From Magnetaquicoccus sp039908525 (GTDB lineage: Bacteria; Pseudomonadota; Magnetococcia; Magnetococcales; Magnetaquicoccaceae): a stretch of 64,000 bases of DNA. This document shows positions 19,061 to 29,095 of this stretch, piece by piece; positions within the stretch are counted from its first letter, which is position 1, and every line of letters begins with the position of its first letter. The notes under the pieces were generated by a model. That model worked only from the letters and a program-made list of their open reading frames with translations, searched no databases and was not told where the DNA came from. Position numbers and translations under genes: made by a program. The stretch covers positions 62,001-126,000 of the forward strand of contig JAMOAY010000003.1 in the NCBI GenBank assembly GCA_039908525.1, in the 5' to 3' direction.

Positions 19061-19852
19061 ATGGAGTATGTATTCGAGCCGCATCCGCCCCGCTGCCTGA
19101 CCATCGTTGATCAGGAAAGGCGGTTCCCCATTCGACGCATTTTTTGCATCGGGCGCAACTATGCGGAACACGCCCGGGAGATGGGTGCCGCCCCTGCAAC
19201 CGGTCACCCTTTTTTTTTCCAGAAATCACCCGATGCCGTGGTCGCCCAGCGGCACGCAGACGAGCTGTTGACCCTCTGCTACCCATCTGCAACCCATGAT
19301 TTACAGCACGAGGCGGAGCTGGTGGTTGCGATCGGTCGCGGCGGTCGGGAGATCCCCCCTGAGGCCGCCCTTGCGCACATTTTCGGCTACGCGATCGGTC
19401 TGGACATGACACGGCGTGATCTGCAACGCCAGTTCAAAGAAAAAGGGTGGCCATGGGACATGGCCAAAAATTTTACCGACTCCGCGCCCATCGGCCTGCT
19501 GCACCCGATCGAACAGACCGGCGAACTGGGCCGTGGCTGCATCACCCTGTCTGTCAACGGTCAGCGCAGACAACAGGGCGATCTGGAGCAGATGATCTGG
19601 CCGGTGCCCCACATGATGGCAGAACTTTCCCGGTTGATCGAACTGGCTGCCGGCGATCTCCTGTTCACCGGTACCCCCGCCGGTGTCGGGCGTGTGGTAT
19701 GCCAGGACCGCATCCGGGTCACGCTCGATCCCCTGAGCAGCCTGGAGGTGACGATCCACGATGCGCAGGGCCATTATGCGCAACAGGAGAGGCCCAAGCC
19801 TCGCCAGGCGGAGATCCATGCCCACTTGGCAGGAGGCGGACCAACGTCATGA
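19061..19852 (+). CDS. Fumarylacetoacetate hydrolase family protein
   Basis: Metal-dependent hydrolase or isomerase of the FAH family (263 aa). Characteristic segments are IFCIGRNYAEHAREMG, PFFFQKSPDAVV, HEAELVVAIGRGGR with metal-binding Glu residues, GYAIGLDMTRRDLQ, and GDLLFTGTPAGVG. Length and motifs resemble fumarylpyruvate hydrolase and related acylpyruvases. The substrate is not certain because no catabolic operon surrounds it. AGGAG lies 6 bp before the ATG, and the gene follows apbE closely. Confidence 0.88.
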   Translation: MEYVFEPHPPRCLTIVDQERRFPIRRIFCIGRNYAEHAREMGAAPATGHPFFFQKSPDAVVAQRHADELLTLCYPSATHDLQHEAELVVAIGRGGREIPPEAALAHIFGYAIGLDMTRRDLQRQFKEKGWPWDMAKNFTDSAPIGLLHPIEQTGELGRGCITLSVNGQRRQQGDLEQMIWPVPHMMAELSRLIELAAGDLLFTGTPAGVGRVVCQDRIRVTLDPLSSLEVTIHDAQGHYAQQERPKPRQAEIHAHLAGGGPTS

Positions 19853-19905
19853 GCGACGGCCTTGGGACGACATGGAACCGTCTGCGTTTCTGACAGGTGG
19901 GGTTG

Positions 19906-20310
19906 TCAGTGGGCTGGTACCGGGGAAGCCGGGGCAGGCGATGGGGCAGGCAGGCGCAACTCCTGGACGGGGGGTTGGACGATTTGCACCGGCATGGGGA
20001 AGGCGCGCAGATATCCGATGATCATGCCGACGCTTGCCAAGATCATGGCACCCATCTTGATCACCATGCGGAGTTCCATTTTTTCCATTTTTCCATCCAT
20101 CTCTCTGAACCTGGTATCCATATCCAGCCTGAGAGCGGCCACATCCCCTTTCGTAACCAATTCCTGGAGCCGGGACGACTCCACCTTTTGAATCACGTCA
20201 GAGAGAGCCTCTGCCTGAGCTTCTGCCTGGGCAGACGGGACACCGGCAGTTTCCAGCCTCTTCACAAAGGCCAAGGTGTCGAACGGTATGGCAAAGGTGG
20301 CTGTGCTCAT
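19906..20310 (-). CDS. DUF1640-like coiled-coil membrane protein
   Basis: Small membrane protein (134 aa) resembling DUF1640/CCDC90-type coiled coils. FDTLAFVKRLETAGVPSAQAEAQAEAL is the family start. A coiled coil runs to about residue 82 (MDTRFREMDGKMEKMEL). One membrane helix (KMGAMILASVGMIIGYL) and a Pro/Ala-rich tail follow. GGAGGAG precedes the ATG at 20310. It is convergent with the FAH-family gene. Function is unknown. Confidence 0.8.
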   Translation of the reverse strand: MSTATFAIPFDTLAFVKRLETAGVPSAQAEAQAEALSDVIQKVESSRLQELVTKGDVAALRLDMDTRFREMDGKMEKMELRMVIKMGAMILASVGMIIGYLRAFPMPVQIVQPPVQELRLPAPSPAPASPVPAH

Positions 20311-20449
20311 GGCGGAACTCCTCCTCCCGGGGTGAACATCTCCACACTGTATCGCACCGGGCAGGACACAATCAATCACCGCGAGAAAAAATCACCAGAC
20401 GAGCAGCCGATGGATTTTCTCCAACGGCCTACCGGCTACCGGAATAAAA

Positions 20450-20472
20450 AAGGCCACTTCGGGAGTGGCCTT
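20450..20472 (-). terminator. Rho-independent terminator of tRNA-Pro
   Basis: On the minus strand a 9-bp stem (AAGGCCACT/AGTGGCCTT) with a 5-nt loop is followed by a run of T. It begins 16 bp after the tRNA 3' end. Confidence 0.9.
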
Positions 20473-20488
20473 AACTGCTTGTTTTGAT

Positions 20489-20565
20489 TGGTCGGGGTGA
20501 CTGGATTCGAACCAGCGACCCCTGCGTCCCGAACGCAGTGCTCTACCAGGCTGAGCCACACCCCG
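20489..20565 (-). tRNA. tRNA-Pro (anticodon CGG)
   Basis: A 77-nt cloverleaf with 7-bp acceptor CGGGGTG/CACCCCG, D-arm GCTC/GAGC, anticodon stem CTGCG/CGCAG around loop TTCGGGA (anticodon CGG, reading CCG), TTCGAAT T-loop, discriminator A, and encoded CCA. Confidence 0.97.
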
Positions 20566-20679
20566 AATCCCTTGATGGGGGATTGTACCGACTTTGACGA
20601 AAATAGCCAGAAAGAACCGTGCACCCCCTGGTGGAATCAGACAGCCCCACACGTGGGCCACAGGTGCACGGCGGATCCA

Positions 20680-21714
20680 TCAAAAACTGCGACTGACAGA
20701 AAAATCGGCCAGCAGGGCCAGGGCATCCCGCTCCTGACCGGCCGGAAGATGGCACAACTGGGTTTTGGCCTGCTCGGCCAACTGCCGTGCCAGGCGCATG
20801 GTGTAATCCAGAGAGCCCCGTTCACGGATCAACCGGATGGCCTGCTGCAACCCCCCCTCGATCTGCGCCTTCTCCTCCAGACTGCGGGACCAGAAACGAC
20901 GCTCCTCCTCGCTGCCGTGCTGATAGGCGTGGATGACCGGCAGCGTGATCTTGCCCTCCTGGAAATCATCGCCGATGGATTTGCCCAGGGTCTCATTCGA
21001 GGAGGCGTAATCCAGGGCATCGTCCACCACCTGAAAGGCCCTGCCCAGCAATTCACCGTAATCGGCCAACCGTGCCTCGTCGTCGGCGGAACGGCCGCTC
21101 AAGACCGCCCCCAGACGGGCAGCGGCGGCAAACAGGGTGGCCGTCTTGCGCGAAACCACCTCCAGGTACTGCGCCTCCGTGGTGGCCAGGTCGTTGCTGA
21201 CCACCAACTGCATCACCTCACCCTCGGAGATCACCGCACAGGCATCCGCCAGAATGCGCAACACCCGCAGATCCCCAAACTCCACCAGCATCTGGAACGA
21301 CCGGGAAAACAAAAAATCCCCCACCAGCACCGGGGCCTTGCTGCCCCAGATGGCATTGGCCGTCGCCTGGCCCCGGCGCCGGTCCGAGCGGTCCACCACA
21401 TCGTCGTGCAGCAGGGTGGCCGTGTGGATGAACTCCACCACCGCCGCCAGCAAAGCATGCCCCTGCCCCGCATAACCGAACATCCGGGCGGTCACCAGGG
21501 TCAGGATCGGTCGCAGGCGCTTGCCTCCGCTGTTGATCAGGTGGGAACCCAGCGTCGGGATCAAGGCCACACGCGCATTGAGCTGTTCGACGATGATACG
21601 GTTGGTCTCTTCCAGATCCTGGCCAATCAGGGCATGCAGACGCTCCAGAACTTCGGCAGCATCTGGCGAAGAGAGAGATCGGACCGAAGGTTCAAGAGTC
21701 TCAGAAAGAAGCAC
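20680..21714 (-). CDS. ispB: Polyprenyl diphosphate synthase (octaprenyl type)
   Basis: Trans-prenyl chain elongation enzyme making the side chain of quinones (344 aa). The substrate and Mg motifs are GGKRLRP, the first Asp-rich motif LLHDDVVD, and the second motif FQVVDDALDY followed by GDDFQEGKITLPVI. The sequence fits the IspB branch. The exact chain length made is inferred. The start is GTG at 21714 with a weak ribosome-binding site. It diverges from maf across a 181-bp intergenic region that must hold both promoters. Confidence 0.94.
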   Translation of the reverse strand: MLLSETLEPSVRSLSSPDAAEVLERLHALIGQDLEETNRIIVEQLNARVALIPTLGSHLINSGGKRLRPILTLVTARMFGYAGQGHALLAAVVEFIHTATLLHDDVVDRSDRRRGQATANAIWGSKAPVLVGDFLFSRSFQMLVEFGDLRVLRILADACAVISEGEVMQLVVSNDLATTEAQYLEVVSRKTATLFAAAARLGAVLSGRSADDEARLADYGELLGRAFQVVDDALDYASSNETLGKSIGDDFQEGKITLPVIHAYQHGSEEERRFWSRSLEEKAQIEGGLQQAIRLIRERGSLDYTMRLARQLAEQAKTQLCHLPAGQERDALALLADFSVSRSF

Positions 21715-21895
21715 GTGCCGGATTCCAAAACAAGGGCAGCCTACAGGCGCCCTTGAAAAACGAAGAGAGATGCAGCGAACATTAAGAACCTTACGAGGGA
21801 ACCGTCAAGTGTTCTTGAGAGGGCAGGTGCGGGATTTTTTTCGTTGCCCCCTTGGGCATCCTGCGGAACGCGGCAGAACAAGGTATATTATCATC

Positions 21896-22492
21896 ATGAA
21901 ATCAATCTATTCAACCGATTCCTGGCTGCACGCCCAGCGAATCTGTCTGGCCTCGGCTTCCCCCCGGCGCTTGACCCTTTTGCAACAGGTGGGTCTGCAC
22001 CCCCACGTGCGTCCCGCCGATCTGGATGAAAGCCGCCGGGCGGACGAAAAGGTGCGCGATTATGTACAGCGCATGGCCATCAGCAAGGCATGCCAAGAGG
22101 AGAACCTGGACTGCGATCTGGTAATCGGCGCCGATACCATCGTCGTGGTCGACGATGAACTGCTGGGCAAACCCGCCCACGTCGGCGAAGCCCAGCAGAT
22201 GCTGACCCGCATCAGCGGTCGCGCGCACCAGGTATTGACCGCCGTGGCCGTCCACCAACCGGCAAGCCAACGCTGCCGCCATCTCCTGGTCGAAAGCCGC
22301 GTCTGGATCAAAAGCCTCGACCCGGAAGAGATCGACGCCTATATCGCGACAGGAGAACCCTTGGATAAAGCCGGATCCTATGGTATCCAGGGCCTGGGAG
22401 CCGCCATGGTGACCCGACTGGAAGGCTCCTGTTCCGGAGTCGCCGGTTTGCCCTTGCACGAAACTTTGGCACTGCTGCGGGAATTTGCTTGA
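21896..22492 (+). CDS. maf: Maf-like nucleoside triphosphate pyrophosphatase
   Basis: House-cleaning pyrophosphatase hydrolysing dTTP/UTP or modified NTPs to monophosphates (198 aa). The family opening LASASPRRLTLLQQVGL, the catalytic VIGADTIVVVDDELLGKP, and DKAGSYGIQGLGA are all present. The Ser-rich opening and the GAD/KAG residues bind nucleotide and metal in the family. It is divergent from ispB. Confidence 0.93.
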   Translation: MKSIYSTDSWLHAQRICLASASPRRLTLLQQVGLHPHVRPADLDESRRADEKVRDYVQRMAISKACQEENLDCDLVIGADTIVVVDDELLGKPAHVGEAQQMLTRISGRAHQVLTAVAVHQPASQRCRHLLVESRVWIKSLDPEEIDAYIATGEPLDKAGSYGIQGLGAAMVTRLEGSCSGVAGLPLHETLALLREFA

Positions 22493-22606
22493 CTCGCGCC
22501 CGTATTTCGTGAGATGTAGGGGGTTTCCCATAAAGCCAACCCCGGAACCATGGTGTCACCGGGTGGCGCTCGGCAGTCTCTTTGGCCATTTTGGAGGACG
22601 GATATT

Positions 22607-22951
22607 ATGTACGCGGTGGTCCGCACGGGCGGAAAACAATACAAAGTAGCGGTCAATGATCTCATGCGCGTCGAGACACTGCCGGGGGATCCGGGTGATT
22701 CCGTGGTGCTGGGAGACGTATTGCTCGTGGACGGGGACGGCGGACTGAAAATCGGCCAGGCGGTGGCGGGAACCCGGGTGGAAGGGGTGATCGTCCGTCA
22801 ATTGCGGGACAAAAAAGTTCTGGTTTTCAAGAAGCAGCGCCGCAAAAACTACCGCCGCAAGCAGGGACATCGGCAGAATCTGACCGAGTTGAAGATCACG
22901 GGCATTCACACAGAGGCCTCCGCAGTCGAGGCCGGTGCACAGGGAGTGTAA
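22607..22951 (+). CDS. rplU: Ribosomal protein bL21
   Basis: Large-subunit ribosomal protein (114 aa). MYAVVRTGGKQYKVAVNDLMRVE and FKKQRRKNYRRKQGHRQ are diagnostic of bL21. TTGGAGGA precedes the ATG. The C-terminal 12 residues are a short Ala/Val/Gly extension. It starts the conserved rplU-rpmA-obgE cluster. Confidence 0.98.
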   Translation: MYAVVRTGGKQYKVAVNDLMRVETLPGDPGDSVVLGDVLLVDGDGGLKIGQAVAGTRVEGVIVRQLRDKKVLVFKKQRRKNYRRKQGHRQNLTELKITGIHTEASAVEAGAQGV

Positions 22952-22957
22952 CACAGC

Positions 22958-23239
22958 ATGGCACACAAAAAGGCAGCGGGCAGTACCCGCAACGGACGGG
23001 ACTCCGCCGGGCGGCGGTTGGGTGTCAAACTGTTTGGCGGGGAGGTGGCCGTTCCCGGCAATATCCTGATCCGTCAGCGGGGTACTCAGGTCTATCCCGG
23101 TCGCGGCGTCGGCATGGGCAGGGACCACACCCTGTTTGCGCTGGTTGAGGGACAGGTGCTCTTTTCCAAACGGGACAACCGGAAATATGTCAACATTCGG
23201 CCGCTTGACCAGGGGACCGACACCGCCGGCGCCGTCTGA
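22958..23239 (+). CDS. rpmA: Ribosomal protein bL27
   Basis: Large-subunit ribosomal protein near the peptidyl transferase centre (93 aa). The start MAHKKAAGSTRNGRDSAGRRLGVK is typical, and the protein has no N-terminal leader of the Firmicutes type. It lies 6 bp after rplU. Confidence 0.98.
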   Translation: MAHKKAAGSTRNGRDSAGRRLGVKLFGGEVAVPGNILIRQRGTQVYPGRGVGMGRDHTLFALVEGQVLFSKRDNRKYVNIRPLDQGTDTAGAV

Positions 23240-23291
23240 CGGGGTGCGGTTGTTCCGCCTCCCCGGCCGGTTTTAGAAGGGACGGCGGCCC

Positions 23292-24470
23292 ATGCGTTTT
23301 CTGGATGATGCCAAGATCTATGTCCGCTCGGGCGATGGCGGCGGTGGTGCCGCCTCTTTCCGTCGGGAAAAATATATCCCCATGGGGGGACCGGATGGCG
23401 GAGATGGGGGTCATGGTGGCAGCGTGGTCTTTGTGGCAGACCCGCATCTCAACACCCTGATCGACTTCCGCTATCGGCAACATTTCAAGGCTCCTCGCGG
23501 GGCCAACGGCATGAAACAGTGCCGAAGTGGTCGTTCTGGAGAGGATCTGGTCGTTTCCGTACCGGTGGGAACGGTGGTCCGCTACGATACCGATGGCTCG
23601 GTGCTGTGTGATTTCACACATCCCGGTCAAACGGCGGTTGTGGCGGCCGGGGGGCGGGGCGGACAGGGCAACGTCCACTACAAAAGCGCCACCAACCGCT
23701 CCCCCCATCAGTGTCAACCGGGCGAGAAGGGCATGGAGTGCTGGCTGCGTCTGGAGTTGAAGCTGCTGGCCGATGTGGGCCTTGTCGGCCTGCCCAATGC
23801 GGGCAAATCCACCCTGCTCTCCGTCGTCTCCGCCGCGCGTCCAAAAATTGCCGACTATCCTTTCACAACCCTGATCCCCAATCTTGGCGTGGTACGGACC
23901 GGGCCGGAGTCCAGCTTTGTCATGGCGGACATTCCCGGTCTGGTGGCCGGCGCCAGCGATGGTCACGGACTGGGACATGCCTTTCTCCGGCACGTGGAGC
24001 GGTGTGCGTTGCTGGTTCATCTGGTGGATGCGCTGCCGGTGGATGGTTCCGACCCGGTGGCCAATCTGCGCCAGATCGAGGGGGAGTTGGCGCGCTACTC
24101 CCCCGTTTTGGCGGCCAAGCCCCGTTGGGTGGTGCTTGGCAAATGTGATCTGATCCCGGTCGAAGAGCAGAAGCCACTGCTCAAGGCGTTGCGTGCGGCG
24201 ATGTCCGAGTTGCTGCCGGCCTGGAAGGCGGCCGGAAAGGCCAACAAGCGGTGGTTGTACGCCTTGTCGGCAGTCAGTGGGGAGGGGATACGGGGGTGGC
24301 TCCTGCCGTTGGCCGAGGAGGTGCATCGGCTGCGCAGCCGGCAGGGCTTGGCGGTTGCCCTGGAGGATGCGCCCACCAAGGCTGGCAAAGAACGGACGGT
24401 AACCCCACAGGATGGAGAGGGAATGGATGACCATGGAGAGGATGGGGTCGAGTGTATCTGGGTCCGCTGA
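23292..24470 (+). CDS. obgE: GTPase ObgE/CgtA
   Basis: Ribosome-associated GTPase for 50S assembly (392 aa). The glycine-rich Obg fold spans residues 1-158 (GDGGGGAASFRREKYIPMGGPDGGDGG). The G domain follows with G1 GLPNAGKSTLL, G3 DIPGLVAGASDGHGLGH, and GKCDL in the G4 position. Here the usual NKxD is GKCD, a substitution seen in some Obg proteins. A tail of about 50 residues extends past the G domain. The gene overlaps proB by 44 bp if proB starts at 24427. Confidence 0.96.
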   Translation: MRFLDDAKIYVRSGDGGGGAASFRREKYIPMGGPDGGDGGHGGSVVFVADPHLNTLIDFRYRQHFKAPRGANGMKQCRSGRSGEDLVVSVPVGTVVRYDTDGSVLCDFTHPGQTAVVAAGGRGGQGNVHYKSATNRSPHQCQPGEKGMECWLRLELKLLADVGLVGLPNAGKSTLLSVVSAARPKIADYPFTTLIPNLGVVRTGPESSFVMADIPGLVAGASDGHGLGHAFLRHVERCALLVHLVDALPVDGSDPVANLRQIEGELARYSPVLAAKPRWVVLGKCDLIPVEEQKPLLKALRAAMSELLPAWKAAGKANKRWLYALSAVSGEGIRGWLLPLAEEVHRLRSRQGLAVALEDAPTKAGKERTVTPQDGEGMDDHGEDGVECIWVR

Positions 24471-25617
24471 CCAGAGGGAGCGGCTCCGTCAGGCCTGGCA
24501 GCAGATGCGCAAAGCCCGGCGGGTGGTGGTCAAGATCGGTTCCAACCTGTTGACGGCCGGTGGCATGGGGTTGCGACAGGCGTGGATTTCTGCACAGGCC
24601 ACAGCCATCACCCGTCTGCTCCAGGAGGGACGTCAGGTGGTGATCGTCACCTCGGGAGCGGTGGCGGCGGGTGCGCCGCTGTTGGGATTGCAGCGGGCGC
24701 CGGCCTCTCTGCGGGAAAAGCAGGCGGCGGCGGCGGCCGGGCAGACCATTCTGATGCGCTGTTATGAGGTGGCTTTTGCTGCCCACGGCATTGCCGTGGG
24801 GCAGATACTGATCACCCGGGCGGATGTGGAAAACCGGCGTCGTTATCTCAATGCCAGGGACACCTTGTGGACCCTTGCCTCGTTGGGGTTGGTGCCGGTG
24901 GTCAATGAAAACGACACGGTCATGGTGGAGGAGATCCAATTTGGCGACAACGACACCTTGTCGGCCAATGTGGCGGACCTGGTGGGTGCGGAGTTGTTGA
25001 TTCTGCTCTCCGACGTGGAGGGTTTCTTTGATGCCGATCCGCGTCTGCATCCCCAGGCGCGGCCGTTGCCTCTGGTGGAGCGGATCACCCCTGCACTGGA
25101 AAAGTTGGCGGGTGGTGCGGGGTCGGCGGTTGGGTGTGGCGGCATGACCACCAAGCTCAGGGCGGCCAAGATGGCGGCGCGGCGTGGGTGTCATACGGTG
25201 TTGACCAACGGTTTTCGTGCCGATCCCATTGGTGAGGTGTTTGGGGAGCAGCCGGTTGGCACCCTGTTCCTGGCGGACGGTGATCCTCTCAATGCGCACA
25301 AGGCCTGGATTGCCAATGCGCGATTGAGTCGTGGTGAGATTGTGCTGGATGCGGGGGCGGTGCGGGCGTTGTTGGCGGGCAAAAGTTTGCTGGCCAGGGG
25401 GATTGTCGGGGTGCGGGGACGGTTCGAGCGGGGGGATGCGGTGGTCTGTGTGGATGCCCAGGGACAGCCTGTTGCCAAGGGGGCGGTTCACTACAGCGCC
25501 GAGGAGGTGCAACGCATTCAGGGGCAGCACAGTGCGGCTTTTGAGGCCATTCTGGGGTTTGCGGGGGATGCGGAGGTCATCCATCGGGATGAGATGGTGA
25601 TGTTGCAGCGGGGCTGA
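24427..25617 (+). CDS. proB: Glutamate 5-kinase
   Basis: First enzyme of proline synthesis, phosphorylating glutamate (396 aa from this start). The amino acid kinase domain has VVVKIGSNLLT, VTSGAVAAGA, NENDTVMVEEIQFGDNDTLSANVA and GGMTTKLRAAKMA. A C-terminal PUA domain covers about the last 90 residues. I chose the ATG at 24427 because GGAGAGG lies 6 bp upstream. An ATG at 24412 and two others at 24433 and 24442 are also in frame. proA lies downstream but is separated by a 537-bp noncoding stretch filled by a palindromic element. Confidence 0.93.
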   Translation: MTMERMGSSVSGSADQRERLRQAWQQMRKARRVVVKIGSNLLTAGGMGLRQAWISAQATAITRLLQEGRQVVIVTSGAVAAGAPLLGLQRAPASLREKQAAAAAGQTILMRCYEVAFAAHGIAVGQILITRADVENRRRYLNARDTLWTLASLGLVPVVNENDTVMVEEIQFGDNDTLSANVADLVGAELLILLSDVEGFFDADPRLHPQARPLPLVERITPALEKLAGGAGSAVGCGGMTTKLRAAKMAARRGCHTVLTNGFRADPIGEVFGEQPVGTLFLADGDPLNAHKAWIANARLSRGEIVLDAGAVRALLAGKSLLARGIVGVRGRFERGDAVVCVDAQGQPVAKGAVHYSAEEVQRIQGQHSAAFEAILGFAGDAEVIHRDEMVMLQRG

Positions 25618-25644
25618 ACAAATACTGCATGGCGTTCGGTCAAG

Positions 25645-26141
25645 TATCATGGGGTCCAGGGGAGATAATCTCCCCTGACGGGGGGCGGGGGCAGAGCCCC
25701 CGCATGCAACGGCGCGCGTTATCAAAGCCAATTTCCGCAGGAAATTGACGCCGCGCCGCAAACCCGCCCCGCAGGGGCGGACACCTGGAGGGCGGCAGCC
25801 CGACATGCACCCTTGCGGCTTGGCAAAGTTTTTAGTGAAAGAATCAAATCGTTGGCCGATGATGCAGAAAATTGGCGCCGATTGGAACGTATGGCAGACA
25901 AGAGGGTGTGTCAGGCTCTCTCTCCAAAAGGCATAGGCAGGCACATAAAAGGGCGTGTCGGGCTGCCGCCCTCCAGAGGTGCCCCTGCGGGGCGTTTTGG
26001 GCGCGCGGCGCCCATTGGCTGCGCCAATGGGCTTCCGGTAAGGCGCGCCTTTCATGCAGGGGCTCCGCACCTGCACCCCCCAGAGGGCTCCGCCCTCTGG
26101 ACTCCCGCCAGGGGAGATAATCTCCCCTGGACCCCATGATA
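25645..26141. repeat. 497-bp hairpin-rich near-palindromic element between proB and proA
   Basis: The element fills the proB-proA gap (25618-26154), which holds no convincing gene. Its ends are inverted repeats of 33 bp (25645-25677 and 26109-26141) that match at all but one position, and each end is itself a hairpin (CAGGGGAGAT core). A second nested pair about 41-43 bp long lies at 25765-25807 and 25954-25994. A weaker third pair lies near 25685-25712 and 26046-26072. Extra perfect hairpins include CAATTTCC/GGAAATTG near 25730 and GCCCATTGG/CCAATGGGC near 26010. The unique centre is about 25808-25953. There is no transposase frame and no clear target duplication. It could be a MITE-like or other nonautonomous element. 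Confidence 0.8.
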
Positions 26142-26154
26142 CCCGGAGGTGAGG

Positions 26155-27410
<1,256 letters not shown>

Positions 27411-27414
<4 letters not shown>

Positions 27415-28076
27415 GAACCCGTCTGGGCATTTTCGGGGGCGCCTTCAACCCTCCCCACCACGGCCATCTGCGCCCGGCCCTGGAGGCCATGGAACAGCTT
27501 GCGTTGGAAGCGGTGTTTTTTCTGCCCTCCGGCCATCACCCTTTCAAGGGAGCCGATCGGTTGGCGCCGGTGGCCCACCGGCTGGCCATGACCCGGCTGG
27601 CCATCCAGGAGCAGAGCGGGTTCGAGTTGTGCGAGCTGGATGCCTCCCGGAGCGGAGTCGCCTATACCATCGATACCCTGCGCATACTGGCAGAGCGGTT
27701 TCCCCTGGGAGAGCTGTACTTCCTGATGGGCAGTGATCTGCTGGCAGAGATGCATCTCTGGAAGGCGTGGCAGGCGTTCATCGAACTGGCCCACATCTGC
27801 CCCTTGGTGCGCGCCGGCCACGAAGACACGGCCAGGATGGAGAGCCCGGCGCTGACCTTCTGGAATCGGTTTCGGGTCGAACAACCGGCCATGCTGGATC
27901 GACAACGGTTGGGCCATTTCGGTTTCTGCCTGCTGCCCGTCACGGCGCTGGGCATCAGTTCCACCCATCTGCGCCACCGCCTGGCCAGAGGCGAAAGCAT
28001 CCGCTATCTGACCCCAGACGCGGTGGTCACCTACATTCAACACCATACCCTGTACGGAAACCATGACCAAACCTGA
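27411..28076 (+). CDS. nadD: Nicotinate-nucleotide adenylyltransferase
   Basis: NAD synthesis enzyme joining nicotinate mononucleotide with ATP (221 aa). LGIFGGAFNPPHHGHL carries the GxxNPxHxGH nucleotidyltransferase motif, and ISSTHLRHRLARGESIRYLTP carries the ISSTxxR motif. FLPSGHHPFK and YFLMGSDLL also fit. The ATG overlaps the proA stop, and rsfS overlaps its end by 14 bp, so the genes are translationally coupled. Confidence 0.95.
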
Positions 28077-28533
28077 CGAGGAAATACTGGTACAACAGCT
28101 CAAGGCCCATCTGGAAGAGAAAAAAGCGATGGATATCATCCTGCTGGATCTGCGAGGGCGGACAAGCTTTGCCGATTTTTTTGTGGTGGCCAGCGGCACC
28201 TCCCAGACCCATGTGGCTACCCTGGCCACCGAAACGGACCGCTTTTTCCATGAACGCTCCATCCGGGTGTTGGGCATGGCCGGTTTGCCGGAGGCCGACT
28301 GGGTCGTGGTGGACGGGGGGGATATCGTCGTGCATCTGTTCCAACCGGAGATGCGCGCCTTCTACGATCTGGAAAAGCTCTGGTACCAGCCGGTCACCAA
28401 GCCGGAAAAACCCGTTAAACCGCCGAAAGAGGACAAACCCGACAAGGTGAGAAAAACGGTCAAACCACCCAAGCCACCCAAGCCGGCCAAATCCGTCAAA
28501 GCCTCCAAGTCGGCCAAAGTCAAACGCCCTTGA
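28063..28533 (+). CDS. rsfS: Ribosomal silencing factor RsfS with a basic Lys/Pro tail
   Basis: Binds uL14 and blocks 30S-50S joining when nutrients are short (156 aa). The RsfS domain covers residues 1-108 (KKAMDIILLDLRGRTSFADFFVVASGTS, WVVVDGGDIVVHLFQPEMRAFYDLEKLW). Residues 110-156 form a low-complexity tail of KP, PK and VK repeats, giving a strongly basic extension. Most family members stop soon after the LWxx segment. The tail may contact rRNA, but that is inference. The position next to nadD and rlmH is the standard one. Confidence 0.93.
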   Translation: MTKPDEEILVQQLKAHLEEKKAMDIILLDLRGRTSFADFFVVASGTSQTHVATLATETDRFFHERSIRVLGMAGLPEADWVVVDGGDIVVHLFQPEMRAFYDLEKLWYQPVTKPEKPVKPPKEDKPDKVRKTVKPPKPPKPAKSVKASKSAKVKRP

Positions 28534-29003
28534 AACTGGTCGTCATTGCCGTCGGGCGCGGCATGCCGCCGCCGGTGCAGACCCTGATCACCGATTACCG
28601 GCAGCGTCTGCAGCGCCTGGGGGGGGTGGAGTGGATCGAGGTGGCGGAGGCCAAACGGGACACCGATGGTCCGGCGCAACGCGAGAAAGGGTTGCTGCAA
28701 GAGGCCCGGCGCATCCAGGAGCGTCTGCCGCAGCCGGCTACCGTGGTGGCGATGGAGGTCGGCGGGCGACAACTCTCCTCGATCCAGTTGGCCGAGCAGC
28801 TGGCGCGTTGGCGGCAGGAGTCGGGAACGGTCTGTTTTCTGGTGGGGGGTCCGGATGGTCTGCACGCCACGCTGGTGCAGTCCGCCGCCTGGTCCCTGTC
28901 GCTGGGTGCGATGACCTTCCCCCACACCCTGGCCCGGGTGTTGCTCCTGGAGCAGATCTATCGAGCCTGTACCATTGTGCAGCGGATACCCTATCATCGG
29001 TAG
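28530..29003 (+). CDS. rlmH: 23S rRNA pseudouridine-1915 N3-methyltransferase RlmH
   Basis: SPOUT-family methyltransferase acting on helix 69 of 23S rRNA (157 aa). The trefoil-knot SAM site is seen as FLVGGPDGLHATLVQSA and SLGAMTFPHTLARVLLLEQIYRA, ending IQRIPYHR-like with VQRIPYHR. The start is a TTG that overlaps the rsfS stop (TTGA). Confidence 0.95.
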   Translation: MKLVVIAVGRGMPPPVQTLITDYRQRLQRLGGVEWIEVAEAKRDTDGPAQREKGLLQEARRIQERLPQPATVVAMEVGGRQLSSIQLAEQLARWRQESGTVCFLVGGPDGLHATLVQSAAWSLSLGAMTFPHTLARVLLLEQIYRACTIVQRIPYHR

Positions 29004-29095
29004 GAGCGGGCGAGTCGATTGGGAAGATCACCCTCCCTCGTGATGGTCTGTCCATCGGGCATTGCCCCCTGTCATTCACCTTTCCAGGGCCTGCC

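Noticed and set aside
20489..20565. tRNA-Pro as an integration site for a genomic island
   Set aside because: No integrase gene and no direct repeat of the tRNA 3' end was found nearby.
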